5,593 nt of DNA from a bacterium (lineage in GTDB: Bacteria; Cyanobacteriota; Vampirovibrionia; Gastranaerophilales; Gastranaerophilaceae), in contig JAFXYU010000065.1 of the NCBI GenBank assembly GCA_017541565.1, positions 1-5,593 of the forward strand. Reading direction: 5' to 3'. A program made the position numbers and the translations under genes. Under the pieces are notes generated by a model. The model was not told the origin of the DNA and did no database searches. It worked only from the letters and a program-made list of their open reading frames with translations. Of the stretch, positions 5,163 through 5,593 are shown piece by piece. How positions within the stretch are numbered: position 1 is the stretch's first letter; the number at the start of each line of letters is the position of its first letter.

Positions 5163-5593
5163 TGGACGAATTTAAAATTAAATTTAGAGGAGTTAGAGGA
5201 AGTTATCCCGTTGCAGATAAAGATTTCTTAAAATATGGCGGTAATACATCTTGTGTAGAGGTTCATGTAGGCGGACATCTTATTATTTTAGATGCCGGAA
5301 CAGGATTAATCAGTCTTGGAAATGAATTAATGCAAAAATATATTGAATCGGGAACGACTATTACTGACAGGACGCCTGTAAAATGTACGATACTTTTAAG
5401 TCATATACACCTGGATCATATACAAGGTTTTCCGTTTTTCCGTCCTTCGCATCTCGCTTCAACAAGAATGAGTATGCTTGGCGGTGTTAATTATAATGAA
5501 ACCTTGGAACAGGAATTGGCTAAACTTTTATTTACAAAATCATTCCCTCTTGATTTAGGTGACATTGCAGCAGATTTAAAAATTGTTGATTTG
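5162..5593 (+). CDS. MBL-fold metallohydrolase (5' part, cut by window end)
   Basis: The first 144 residues are present and the frame is open to the window edge. FRGVRGSYP (8-16), YGGNTSCVEV (25-34) and LDAGTG (43-48) are followed by SHIHLDH (80-86), the HxHxDH zinc-binding motif of the metallo-beta-lactamase fold (H81, H83, D85, H86). Proteins with this N-terminal signature are MBL-fold hydrolases related to the RNase Z/PhnP group and are, as I recall, about 250-330 residues long, so roughly half is visible. The substrate is unknown; phosphodiester bonds are common in this branch. There is no signal peptide, so the enzyme is probably cytoplasmic. The ATG overlaps the preceding stop by one base (TAATG), with a good ribosome site AAGGGA (5150-5155) six bases upstream. 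Confidence 0.88.
   Translation, partial: MDEFKIKFRGVRGSYPVADKDFLKYGGNTSCVEVHVGGHLIILDAGTGLISLGNELMQKYIESGTTITDRTPVKCTILLSHIHLDHIQGFPFFRPSHLASTRMSMLGGVNYNETLEQELAKLLFTKSFPLDLGDIAADLKIVDL

Overview
The window is AT-rich bacterial DNA with every recognisable gene on the + strand. The low GC content, a GshB-type glutathione synthetase, a FliW/CsrA pair and a mix of good, weak and absent Shine-Dalgarno (SD) sites would fit a gut-type relative of the Cyanobacteria (Melainabacteria/Gastranaerophilales). That assignment is an inference from gene content and style. Other low-GC flagellated lineages, such as spirochaetes, Campylobacterota or Elusimicrobia, cannot be excluded from the sequence alone.

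Layout. Positions 1-246 carry no gene. They hold a relatively GC-rich (about 46% by my count), modular non-coding block of nested hairpins separated by GCGGAG motifs, followed by a short AT-rich (about 26% GC) leader. Positions 332-1288 encode a GshB-like ATP-grasp ligase whose two substrate-covering loops differ strongly from the classical enzyme. A good sigma70-type promoter at the end of that gene probably starts the next unit: an exported TPR protein (1366-2094), fliW (2106-2537), csrA with an unusually long C-terminal tail (2552-2875), and a cytoplasmic TPR-like protein starting one base after csrA (2877-3458). A coiled-coil protein of unknown function (3474-4145) and an exported calcineurin-type metallophosphoesterase (4188-5162) follow. 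The last gene is an MBL-fold hydrolase that overlaps the phosphoesterase stop codon and runs off the end of the window (5162-5593).

How the genes may work together. FliW and CsrA form the known partner switch that couples flagellin level to translational repression. The tight packing of two TPR proteins around them suggests a motility or secretion-linked regulatory unit, although no structural flagellar gene is visible. The phosphoesterase and the MBL-fold protein form a separate, translationally coupled hydrolase pair. The coiled-coil and phosphoesterase genes both lack an SD site, and each has a promoter-like element whose -10 box ends 6-7 bases before the ATG. This suggests leaderless mRNAs.

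No transposase, CRISPR array, tRNA or rRNA was found. I saw no convincing rho-independent terminator.
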